A stretch of 5,575 nt of DNA. Source: Flavobacteriaceae bacterium UBA5079. Its GTDB lineage: Bacteria; Bacteroidota; Bacteroidia; Flavobacteriales; Flavobacteriaceae. The notes beneath the pieces are model-generated. The model did no database searches and was not told the origin of the DNA. It saw only the letters and a list, made by a program, of their open reading frames with translations. Below, piece by piece: positions 1 to 5,575 of the stretch; the stretch's first letter is position 1; each line of letters starts with the position of its first letter. Location: contig DIAL01000077.1 in the NCBI GenBank assembly GCA_002414705.1, forward strand, positions 18,734-24,308, given 5' to 3'. The translations under genes and the position numbers were made by a program.

Positions 1-32
1 TAAATAAAGTCCTTCAAGGTAAATATTGAATT

Positions 33-626
33 TTGAATTATCCACCAAAAGACCATCAAGATACGGATAGAAATCATTTAATTAGCGTTATAAAAAACTA
101 TCCGCTAGCAACTGTTATTTCGGTTTTAAACAACGAACCCATAGTAACACATATTCCGTTAATTTATAAAAACAACGAATTAATTGGTCATATAGATGCT
201 AATAATCCGCATGCTGAATTACTTAAAAACGGCAATAAGGTAACACTTATTTTTTCTGGACCACAATGTTATATTTCGCCAAGCATTTATATCACGAAAC
301 AATTGCCTACTTGGAATTATGTTAAAGTTCATATCGAAGGTGTCGTTTTTGAAATTGAAAATCCAGATCATATAAAGGAAAGCATGGTAGACATGACCAA
401 GTATTTAGAAGAACCTGAACACAAATTCCAATTAGATTATTCAGACCCTAGAATGGACATGTATGTTCCTTATGTGAGGGGTTTTAAAATAACCATTACC
501 CAATGGGAAGGTAAATTTAAACTCTCCCAAAATAGAAATATGAAAGATTTTGAACTAGCAAAAGCCGAAATGGTAAAACGGAATCAAGCTGATCTAAGTG
601 CTTTTTTAAACAACATAACCCAATAA
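33..626 (+). CDS. paiB: PaiB-family FMN-binding negative transcriptional regulator
   Basis: A 197-residue protein of the PaiB family, a split-barrel flavin-binding fold; Bacillus subtilis PaiB (about 205 residues) represses sporulation and protease genes, but the role in Bacteroidota is not established. Family motifs run the whole length: N-terminal NYPP (2-5), HIPL (40-43), GHIDANNPH (52-60, usually GHxARANP), FSGPQCYISPSIY (74-86), PTWNYVKVHIEG (92-103) and the C-terminal GFKITITQWEGKFKLSQN (150-167). It is complete. The start is TTG: an in-frame TGA lies at 27-29, the next in-frame ATG is only at residue 118, and starting at TTG gives the normal family N-terminus. No strong Shine-Dalgarno is seen (weak AAGG at 16-19). 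The following gene begins 14 bp downstream, so the two are probably co-transcribed. It is a soluble cytoplasmic protein with no helix-turn-helix, so direct DNA binding is uncertain. Confidence 0.9.
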   Translation: MNYPPKDHQDTDRNHLISVIKNYPLATVISVLNNEPIVTHIPLIYKNNELIGHIDANNPHAELLKNGNKVTLIFSGPQCYISPSIYITKQLPTWNYVKVHIEGVVFEIENPDHIKESMVDMTKYLEEPEHKFQLDYSDPRMDMYVPYVRGFKITITQWEGKFKLSQNRNMKDFELAKAEMVKRNQADLSAFLNNITQ

Positions 627-640
627 ATATAGTTGCCATC

Positions 641-1501
641 ATGAAAAGTTACCCAATCATTTTTATATTTATTATTAGCTTTTCTGTACGCGCGCAAAAA
701 ACCATTCTTTGGAAAGTAAGCGATACTATTAACCTAAAAACGTCATATATAGTTGGAACCTTTCATCAGTTTGGAAATTCATTTGTAGATAGTATTCCAC
801 AAATACAACAGGCCATATTACAATCTGAAATAGCTGTTTTTGAATCTATTAATGATACTGAAAGTGCTCGAAAAATCATCAATTCGCGCCAAGCCTCAAA
901 TGCGTTAAATACGAGTTTAAAAAAACGTGATTTACAGAAACTTAAAACCATTACAGCAGATTGGAAAGTGGATATATACAAATTAAAACCACTAGAGTTA
1001 CGTTGGAAATTACAGCAAGAATCTCAAAAAATTTTATGCGAAACGGTTAAAGCTAATGACACTTGGGATCATTTTGATAATTATTTGATACATATAGCTA
1101 AAACAAACAAAATTCCTGTTTTGGGTTTAGAAACGGATAGTTTGCAGTTGGAATTAATTACAAAAGAAAATAAAAACCCAAATTGGAAACAGGAACGTAA
1201 AGCTATTTCTGAACTCATAGAACAGCTTACAACAAATAAACCTAATATGGGTTACTGCGTTTTTGCCAATAAATACAGAGATTTTGATTTAGACTATAAA
1301 TTTAAGGATTCATGTCCCGAAAATATACTTATCAAAGAACGCAATGCAGATTGGTTAAAAGTGCTCCCAAATATTTTAAAAACAAAAAACACCTTTATAG
1401 CTGTTGGTTATGCGCATTTAAGAAATAGTTGTGGTCTTTTAGAACAGCTACAACAAGACGGCTTTTTAGTGGAACCTGTATTACTAAAAAAGAGTGATTA
1501 G
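641..1501 (+). CDS. Secreted TraB/GumN (Tiki-like) family protein
   Basis: A 286-residue protein of the TraB/GumN family, related to the animal Tiki metalloproteases; the bacterial members have no settled substrate. It starts with a signal peptide (hydrophobic residues 5-16, probable cleavage SVRA|Q after residue 18), so it acts outside the cytoplasmic membrane; there is no lipobox cysteine. The mature part opens with LWKVS (23-27) and GTFH (39-42), the first GxxH motif. It has the conserved glutamate in VFES (E68), GLET (162-165), ERNADW (233-238) and the second GxxH, GYAH (256-259), followed by GLLEQLQQDGF (265-275) and a terminal PV strand. Both GxxH motifs, the E68 glutamate and the R234 arginine are kept, so it is likely active if the family enzyme model holds. 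The length is usual for the family. It lies 14 bp after the PaiB-family gene and probably shares its transcript, although no functional link between the two is obvious. Confidence 0.9.
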   Translation: MKSYPIIFIFIISFSVRAQKTILWKVSDTINLKTSYIVGTFHQFGNSFVDSIPQIQQAILQSEIAVFESINDTESARKIINSRQASNALNTSLKKRDLQKLKTITADWKVDIYKLKPLELRWKLQQESQKILCETVKANDTWDHFDNYLIHIAKTNKIPVLGLETDSLQLELITKENKNPNWKQERKAISELIEQLTTNKPNMGYCVFANKYRDFDLDYKFKDSCPENILIKERNADWLKVLPNILKTKNTFIAVGYAHLRNSCGLLEQLQQDGFLVEPVLLKKSD

Positions 1502-1533
1502 GTATTTATTGTATGCCATTTCACCTAAATTTT
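1498..1533 (+). terminator. Weak candidate terminator after the TraB/GumN gene
   Basis: TTAGGT (1498-1503) overlaps the stop codon and can pair with ACCTAA (1523-1528), followed by ATTTTT. The stem is only 6 bp and the loop is 19 nt, so this is a weak candidate. The rest of 1534-1625 shows nothing convincing. Confidence 0.25.
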
Positions 1534-1625
1534 TATGGAGTAAATTATTAAATCACTAATTGTATAGATACTTTATGCTAATCTTTAATTTACAAGGTTA
1601 ATACTATTTTAACGGAATATGTCTA

Positions 1626-1778
1626 TTATCTTTTACTTGGACGGATTTTAGACACAACACGAATGCCATAGTATAAGGTGTAAAAAAGAAAGGCTAGGTA
1701 TTTTAAATCCCGATTCGTTTTTAATTGACCTTCCACTTTGCCTTTTTGAAGGTAATTATAGAAAATTTTCTCAATTTC
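1626..1778 (-). pseudogene. C-terminal remnant of a TetR/AcrR-family regulator
   Basis: Reading the minus strand from 1778 down to the TAA at 1628-1626 gives 50 codons starting EIEKIFYNYLQKGKVEGQL and ending GIRVVSKIRPSKR. This is the typical last part of a TetR-family ligand-binding domain: helix, KGxxEGxL turn, acidic residue, then LAxxLxxxxxGxRVxxK. There is no start codon, and the frame is closed upstream by TAA at 1781-1779 and TAA at 1808-1806. The N-terminal helix-turn-helix and the first half of the ligand domain are absent, so the fragment cannot act as a repressor. It lies in the same frame as, and 45 bp beyond the stop of, the truncated PAS gene, which suggests a deletion joined the two. 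After two stops (1628-1623) the frame continues with a short stretch, TYSVKIVLTL, that could be the decayed last helix, but this is speculative. The assignment is by motif recognition only. Confidence 0.65.
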
Positions 1779-1823
1779 TTATAAAGCACAATACAGATCA
1801 ACACGTTAAATACTAATACAGAG

Positions 1824-2606
1824 TCAATAGCATGATATAAATTCATCAGGATGAATAAATTTGGTAAAAGCCTCCGTTAAAAGTTTGTGATTACTGTAGC
1901 CTAAAAGTTTGCTCAAAGGTGGATTTATTTTTAAAAATTTATTTTTTGAGGCAACAACCAAACTATCTATGGAGAGATTAAAAAAAGTATCTGCCGCCTT
2001 TAACGAATCTAAAAACACCTTTCTTTCCGTTATATCTGTAGATATATTACCAATTGCATAAGCTCTTTTGTTTGCATCAAATAATGGGAATTTAACCGAC
2101 AAATATGTATGCGTTCCTTCGGGAAGCTGAATAGTTTCTTCTACTTGAATTTCTTTACCAGCTTTTAAGGCATCTAGATCTGAATTACGATAAAGATCGG
2201 CCATGTCTTTAGATAAAAAATCATGATTTATTTTACCTATTAAATTGGTTTCTTTAGAAGCAAAAAGCGATTGATATTTTTTGTTTACTAATAGATATTC
2301 ACCATTTATTTTTTTTACAGAAATGGCATTGGTTGTATTATCAATTATGGCTTGCAGTAGTTTCTGGTTTTTCAATAGCGCATCATCCAATTGTTTTTTA
2401 GTTTTCAATTGTGCCTTAAGCATAAAAAAAACAGTAGTTAACATCCCTAAAGAAAGTACTATTAACGCTAGTAAAACCCAATGCCAAAGCGTACTTGACG
2501 ATACCGTCATTTGTTTCCAATAAATAAGCCCAAGTGATATAATTACCACTATATTAATAATATAGCCAAGAAAAAATTTTCTTTCAAACGATACCTTCAT
2601 ATTCAT
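1824..2606 (-). CDS. Truncated membrane PAS-domain sensor protein (probable histidine kinase remnant)
   Basis: A 260-residue protein on the minus strand. Two membrane helices (about 11-30 and 42-64) flank a short outer loop. A charged, probably coiled-coil linker (about 65-85) leads into a complete PAS domain (about 86-196, LLQAIIDNTTNAISV to the classic closing motif NISTDITERK). A second PAS domain opens at about 207 (FFNLSIDSLVVA) and reaches LGYS and IHPDE (251-255), then ends abruptly at ISCY-stop. PAS domains normally continue for 50 or more residues after HPD(D/E), and such proteins usually end in HisKA and HATPase domains. Neither is encoded downstream; TetR-like debris lies there instead. 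I infer a 3'-deleted sensor kinase that probably cannot signal. Two in-frame ATG codons at 2606 and 2600 could each be the start. A plausible promoter lies just upstream. It could still be expressed as a short membrane PAS protein. Confidence 0.75.
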   Translation of the reverse strand: MNMKVSFERKFFLGYIINIVVIISLGLIYWKQMTVSSSTLWHWVLLALIVLSLGMLTTVFFMLKAQLKTKKQLDDALLKNQKLLQAIIDNTTNAISVKKINGEYLLVNKKYQSLFASKETNLIGKINHDFLSKDMADLYRNSDLDALKAGKEIQVEETIQLPEGTHTYLSVKFPLFDANKRAYAIGNISTDITERKVFLDSLKAADTFFNLSIDSLVVASKNKFLKINPPLSKLLGYSNHKLLTEAFTKFIHPDEFISCY

Positions 2607-2633
2607 ATTTTTTAATTATTAAATAAAAATGTC

Positions 2634-2662
2634 TAAATATAACATCCAATTATTCAGACAAA
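2634..2662 (-). promoter_or_regulatory. Candidate Bacteroidota-type promoter for the PAS gene
   Basis: On the minus strand TTTG (2662-2659) is followed after 17 bp by TATATTTA (2641-2634), one mismatch from the Bacteroidota sigma-A -7 element TAnnTTTG with the expected spacing. Transcription would start about 20-30 nt before the ATG at 2606. Short AT-rich motifs occur easily by chance here, so this is tentative. Confidence 0.4.
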
Positions 2663-2727
2663 TAATAAGTTATAATTCTTCATTATTAAACCAATGTTAG
2701 ACAACTAATTTATAAAACCTGCAAGCT

Positions 2728-2755
2728 TTACTAAATGATATATATCATTTAGTAA
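2728..2755. repeat. Perfect 28-bp palindrome in the divergent intergenic region
   Basis: TTACTAAATGATAT is followed directly by its exact reverse complement, giving a perfect 28-bp palindrome with no spacer, centred between 2741 and 2742. The core TGAT-ATAT-ATCA (2736-2747) has the half-site layout of Crp/FNR-family boxes (TGAT-N4-ATCA), and the flanks TTACT/AGTAA resemble TetR- or MarR-type operator arms. It lies about 120 bp upstream of the minus-strand PAS gene and about 160 bp upstream of the phosphorylase pseudogene, where a shared operator could sit. It could instead form a cruciform or an RNA hairpin. Apart from this, the PAS promoter candidate and the adjoining hairpin, the 308-bp stretch 2607-2914 shows nothing recognisable. 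Confidence 0.7.
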
Positions 2756-2777
2756 TTTAAGTTTAGGTCTTAAATTA
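2753..2777. repeat. 9-bp inverted repeat overlapping the palindrome
   Basis: TAATTTAAG (2753-2761) and CTTAAATTA (2769-2777) are perfect reverse complements around a 7-nt loop. The left arm shares TAA (2753-2755) with the end of the 28-bp palindrome, so the two structures cannot both form fully. No T-tract follows it, so it is not a standard terminator. Confidence 0.5.
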
Positions 2778-2914
2778 TTAGCAGATGGAATCTTGATTAC
2801 TGTAAAAAAAACATCTAAATAAAGTCTCAAAAATTGCTAAATCTATATAGAACAATTAATTCCAAGCAACAATCTTCTTAATAAGTATAAAAAAAAATCC
2901 GAGCATATTAACAT

Positions 2915-4001
2915 TTGGGTATATTTACTCAAAATGCGAATGTAGCTTTTTTAAAAAATAATAGCGAAGTCTGTATTTCTGAAGGTTATGAGGCACTAGC
3001 CAGAATTAGAGTTTCTACAAAAACACACTCTATTGTTGCCTGTATAAATGTTGTTATTTCAAATATTTTACTCACAAATCAAATTGGCTTGTCAGACACA
3101 GCTGCTAAAAAATTACATATTTCAGAAGGTGATATGCTTCAAGTTTTGCATTTAGAAACCATAGAATCCTTAAATCATTTAAGAGCCCAAATATATAACC
3201 ATAAGCTAGATTATATAGCTTATCAAGATATTATAACAGATGTTGTAAAAGGCGACTATTCCAACATCCATTTATCGGCATTTATAACAGCTTGTGTAGG
3301 CGATAGAATGGACATAGATGAAATTGCAGATTTAACAAAAGCTATGATTACTTCTGGTGTTCAATTAAAATGGCATACAGACATGGTCATGGACAAACAT
3401 TGCCTTAGTGGATTGCCAGGCAATAGAACCACACCAATTATAGTTTCCATTATTGCAGCTTTTGGACTTACTATGCCTAAAACATCCTCTTGATCTATAA
3501 CATCGTCCGCTGGAACATCAGACACAATGGAGGTTTTAACAAATGAGTCAGTTTCTCCCGAACAAATTAAAAAAGTAGTTAAAAAAGAAGGTGGTTGCTT
3601 TGTTTGGGGAGATGCAGCTAGATTAAGTCCTGCCGATGATATATTAATTAAAATTAAAAAAGCATTAGATATTAGTAAAGGACAACTTATTGCCTCTGTG
3701 CTTTCAAAAAAAGCAGCAGCTGGCGCTACACATGTAATTATAGATATGCCAGTTGGTGAAACCGCAAAAGTACGCAACCAAAAAACTGCCCAATTACTTA
3801 AATCACATATAGAAACTGTAGTCAAAACATTATGCTAAACACACAAGTTATCATTACAGATGGCTCCCAACCTATTGGAAATAGCATAGGTCAGGTTTAG
3901 AAGCTATAGATGTATTAAAAGTTTTACGCAATACAAAAAATGCAACTTTAGACCTAAAAGACCGTGCACTAATATTGTATGGAGCTCTCTTGCAGCTCTG
4001 C
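2915..4001 (+). pseudogene. Broken thymidine phosphorylase / AMP phosphorylase-like gene
   Basis: Remains of the roughly 500-residue thymidine phosphorylase family that resembles archaeal AMP phosphorylase; the enzyme cleaves a nucleoside or nucleotide with phosphate to free base and sugar phosphate. Piece A (2915-3490, 192 codons) has SEGYEALARIRV, a KHCLSGLPGNRTTPI phosphate/substrate loop (161-175) and ends PKTSS, where TGA (3491-3493) replaces the expected Arg. Piece B continues in the same frame: SPAGTSDTMEVL-like, GGCFVWGDAARLSPADD, AAGATHVIIDMPVGETAKV. A 1-nt loss near 3833 moves to piece C (to about 3891, VIITDGSQPIGNSIG). A second loss near 3892 moves to piece D (3894 to about 3998, GLEAIDVLKVLRN...DRALILYGALL). 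The last 130-140 residues are missing. Only TTG (2915) is available as a start, after a TAA at 2909-2911. About 360 residues remain recognisable. No active enzyme is expected. Confidence 0.85.
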
Positions 4002-4083
4002 ATAAAAACGCTTATTTTAACACATAATTAAATCAAAACACAACTTTCCAAAAACAAAATCGTTAACAACAATAAATATTTAT

Positions 4084-5115
4084 ATGAAATACTTAATTAT
4101 TATTGTAACATTTATAAGCTCTTTTCGTCTTGCTGCTCAAGAAATAAAACTTAATAATGAGTCAGAATTAATAAAACCTACATTATTTGCAAACCTTGGA
4201 GAGTCCTGCTCTACTCCTGACGGGATGGCAATAGATAAATTTGGAAATCTGTTTTTAGCGGTAACTAATCTAGCCTCTTTTGAAGAACACGGTAGTAAAA
4301 TTCTGATTTTTGATGATAATGATAAACCCTCAACTTGGTTTGACCAACTACCACTGCATCCCATTACTAAAAAAGTTCATCCAATGGGCATTGCGTTTGG
4401 TCCAGATGGAAACTTATATATTGCTGATAATCAAAATTTCGCAGGTCAACTCAATCAATCTCGAATATTACGTATTGTCGTACAAAATGGGAAACCCATA
4501 AAAGCTGAAGTTATTGTTGAAGGGTTAGGTTTTTCAAATGGTATCAGACTTTATAAAAATCATCTTTACGTTACTGACTTCATGTTTGAAAACGGTAAAG
4601 AAAGTGGCATTTATGGTTTTAATCTTGAAGATTTCAGCGATAATAAAATTATCATGAATGATCAGGATCGGCAAAAGCATTTAATAGGAACCTTTCCTGT
4701 TGGAATAGATGGCATTGCAATTGACGAGACTGGAAATTTGTATGCTGGTAATTTTTATTCAGGAACCATAACAAAATTTGAATTCACCAATGAAAGAACC
4801 GTAAAATCAAGAAATATTATATTTCAATCTAATCTATTTAACTGTGCTGATGGTATGTATTATGATAAGACAAGAAATTCTATTTTCATTGCTAATTTAA
4901 ATAATAACAGTGTTCATCAGCTAGATTTAGGCACAAAAACGCTAAACTTATTATGGATTAATAACAACAACAACGGTTCTACTGGTTTATTAGACAACCC
5001 ATGTGAAACAATCATTTATAAGGGCAATCTGCTTGTGGTAAATTTTGATACTTTTGAAGGTCCTAAAAATTTAGAAGTAGATACATATAATACCATTTCT
5101 AAATTCAAATTATAA
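4084..5115 (+). CDS. Secreted SMP-30/gluconolactonase-like beta-propeller protein
   Basis: A 343-residue protein with a signal peptide (hydrophobic 4-14, probable cleavage LAA|Q after residue 18) and no lipobox, so it is exported across the inner membrane. The mature chain is a repeated-blade propeller of the SMP-30/gluconolactonase/LRE or NHL type: blade motifs TPDGMAIDKFGNLFLAV (44-60), PMGIAFGPDGNLYIAD (100-115), FSNGIRLYKNHLYVTD (150-165), GIDGIAIDETGNLYAGN (207-223) and CADGMYYDKTRNSIFIAN (254-271). By analogy with SMP-30, N152 and D209 sit where the metal-binding Asn and Asp are found, and E40 may be the Glu ligand. A lactonase or other sugar-ester hydrolase role is therefore possible, but the substrate is unknown and a non-enzymatic binding role cannot be excluded. 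Residues 293-297 are a run of five Asn. The ATG at 4084 is right for the signal peptide. The gene stands alone after the phosphorylase pseudogene; no promoter is clear in 4002-4083. Confidence 0.85.
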   Translation: MKYLIIIVTFISSFRLAAQEIKLNNESELIKPTLFANLGESCSTPDGMAIDKFGNLFLAVTNLASFEEHGSKILIFDDNDKPSTWFDQLPLHPITKKVHPMGIAFGPDGNLYIADNQNFAGQLNQSRILRIVVQNGKPIKAEVIVEGLGFSNGIRLYKNHLYVTDFMFENGKESGIYGFNLEDFSDNKIIMNDQDRQKHLIGTFPVGIDGIAIDETGNLYAGNFYSGTITKFEFTNERTVKSRNIIFQSNLFNCADGMYYDKTRNSIFIANLNNNSVHQLDLGTKTLNLLWINNNNNGSTGLLDNPCETIIYKGNLLVVNFDTFEGPKNLEVDTYNTISKFKL

Positions 5116-5380
5116 AAACTGACACCCATAAGGCTTTCATAAATTCGATGTTGAGTTCCCATACAAAGTTTAGAGTTTAAAGAATAGCTAACACGAAATG
5201 AAAATCATAATAATGGAAATATACTTGATTAAACTTCTATAAAACAATTGGGAGCAACTGGTAATGAAAAAGTGACATTATTGAAGATATTATAACTGAA
5301 AAAAGAAAAAACTTTTGGTAGCATAACAAACTCTTAAGTGATTAGTGAAATACTATTTCCAATTGATACCTAACATATTT
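5116..5380. other. Gene-free stretch between the propeller gene and its terminator
   Basis: I see no start-to-stop reading frame of useful length on either strand and no recognisable protein motif, RNA gene or repeat. Short open pieces on the plus strand (for example one reading SIKQLGATGNEKVTLLKIL around 5240-5290) may be traces of a decayed gene, but they match no family I can name. It is either a long 3' untranslated region or eroded sequence. Confidence 0.4.
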
Positions 5381-5417
5381 AAAAGCCCATAAAAATTAAT
5401 TTTATAGGCTTTTTTTT
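5381..5417 (+). terminator. Strong intrinsic terminator
   Basis: AAAAGCC (5381-5387) pairs with GGCTTTT (5407-5413), and ATAAAA (5389-5394) pairs with TTTTAT (5400-5405), separated by one C/A mismatch (5388/5406) and closed by a 5-nt loop (5395-5399). An eight-T tract (5410-5417) follows. It probably ends the transcript of the propeller gene, about 265 bp past its stop. The minus-strand version has only four Ts, so it works mainly in the plus direction. Confidence 0.8.
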
Positions 5418-5460
5418 ATGGTATAACTTTACAAACACATCAAAAATTTCCATAATTCCC

Positions 5461-5483
5461 GACAGGCTGTCACCTTTTTGTCA
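5461..5483 (+). promoter_or_regulatory. TGTCA-repeat element, possible upstream control site
   Basis: GACAG-G-CTGTC (5461-5471) is an 11-bp interrupted palindrome, and TGTCA occurs twice (5468-5472 and 5479-5483), start to start 11 bp apart, about one helical turn. TTTTTG at 5475-5480 could be a -33 element with a poor -7 match near 5504-5514. It lies just after a strong terminator and near the window edge, so it may control a gene that starts beyond 5575. No coding region is visible in 5418-5575. Confidence 0.3.
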
Positions 5484-5575
5484 TTCCTTACAAAAACCGA
5501 AATTACATATTTCGCAATAAAAAGTCAGTATCATTATGAATACCTCAATGAAAACCACTTTGATTTTTACATAAG

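Noticed and set aside
766..981. 71-codon minus-strand frame inside the TraB/GumN gene
   Set aside because: It lies wholly antisense to an intact conserved gene and shows no motif of its own.
1722..1758. Inverted repeat TAATT-g-ACCTTC ... GAAGGT-AATTA considered as a terminator
   Set aside because: It falls inside the TetR-like coding remnant, has a 14-nt loop and no following T-tract; its bases are explained by the codons.
2281..2523. 80-codon plus-strand frame opposite the PAS gene
   Set aside because: It is antisense to the first PAS domain and membrane region; the apparent hydrophobicity is a by-product.
3491..3493. TGA in the phosphorylase read as selenocysteine or programmed readthrough
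   Set aside because: The site aligns with arginine, not cysteine, and further frameshifts and a 3' deletion follow, so recoding would not rescue the gene.
3361..3825. 154-codon open frame on the minus strand, opposite the phosphorylase pseudogene
   Set aside because: It is antisense to clearly homologous phosphorylase sequence and its Ala/Ser/Val-rich translation matches no family; it is a shadow of the old coding strand.
4137..4501. Short frames on both strands within the propeller gene
   Set aside because: They are out of frame with a continuous, motif-rich 343-codon gene.
5536..5574. Small frame of 12 codons, MNTSMKTTLIFT, near the window end
   Set aside because: It is too short, has no ribosome-binding site and no recognisable signal; it is likely chance.
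1..5575. Search for tRNA, rRNA, CRISPR arrays, transposases or terminal inverted repeats
   Set aside because: None is visible by eye; no regularly spaced direct repeats and no transposase motifs were found.

Overview
The window is about two-thirds A+T, with secreted proteins whose signal peptides end in ...A|Q, no clear Shine-Dalgarno sites, and a plausible TTTG / TAnnTTTG-type promoter. Together with the protein families seen, this points to a member of the Bacteroidota, most likely Flavobacteriaceae. The species cannot be told from the sequence.

Layout. (1) 33-1501, plus strand: two intact genes 14 bp apart, a PaiB-family FMN-binding regulator that must start at TTG, then a secreted TraB/GumN (Tiki-like) protein. 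(2) 1502-2606: gene debris and a truncated gene on the minus strand. At 1626-1778 lies the C-terminal end of a TetR-family regulator with no DNA-binding domain, and upstream of it in the same frame is a membrane PAS sensor protein (1824-2606) that stops inside its second PAS domain with no kinase domain. (3) 2607-2914: a divergent intergenic region with a candidate promoter for the PAS gene and a perfect 28-bp palindrome overlapping a second hairpin. (4) 2915-about 4001, plus strand: a broken thymidine phosphorylase / AMP phosphorylase-like gene with one nonsense codon, two single-base frameshifts and a lost C-terminal part. (5) 4084-5115, plus strand: an intact secreted six-bladed propeller protein of the SMP-30/gluconolactonase type. 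(6) 5116-5575: no gene seen; it holds a strong intrinsic terminator at 5381-5417 and, after it, a short TGTCA-repeat element that may belong to the promoter of a gene beyond the window edge.

The genes do not form one pathway. The main story is a decay zone about 2.4 kb long (about 1626-4001): a regulator remnant, a truncated sensor and a nucleoside phosphorylase pseudogene lie between intact housekeeping-like or accessory genes. I did not find a convincing new biological system. The most worthwhile items are the TetR remnant, which simple ORF calling misses, the phosphorylase pseudogene with its traceable lesions, and the large palindrome in the divergent intergenic region.
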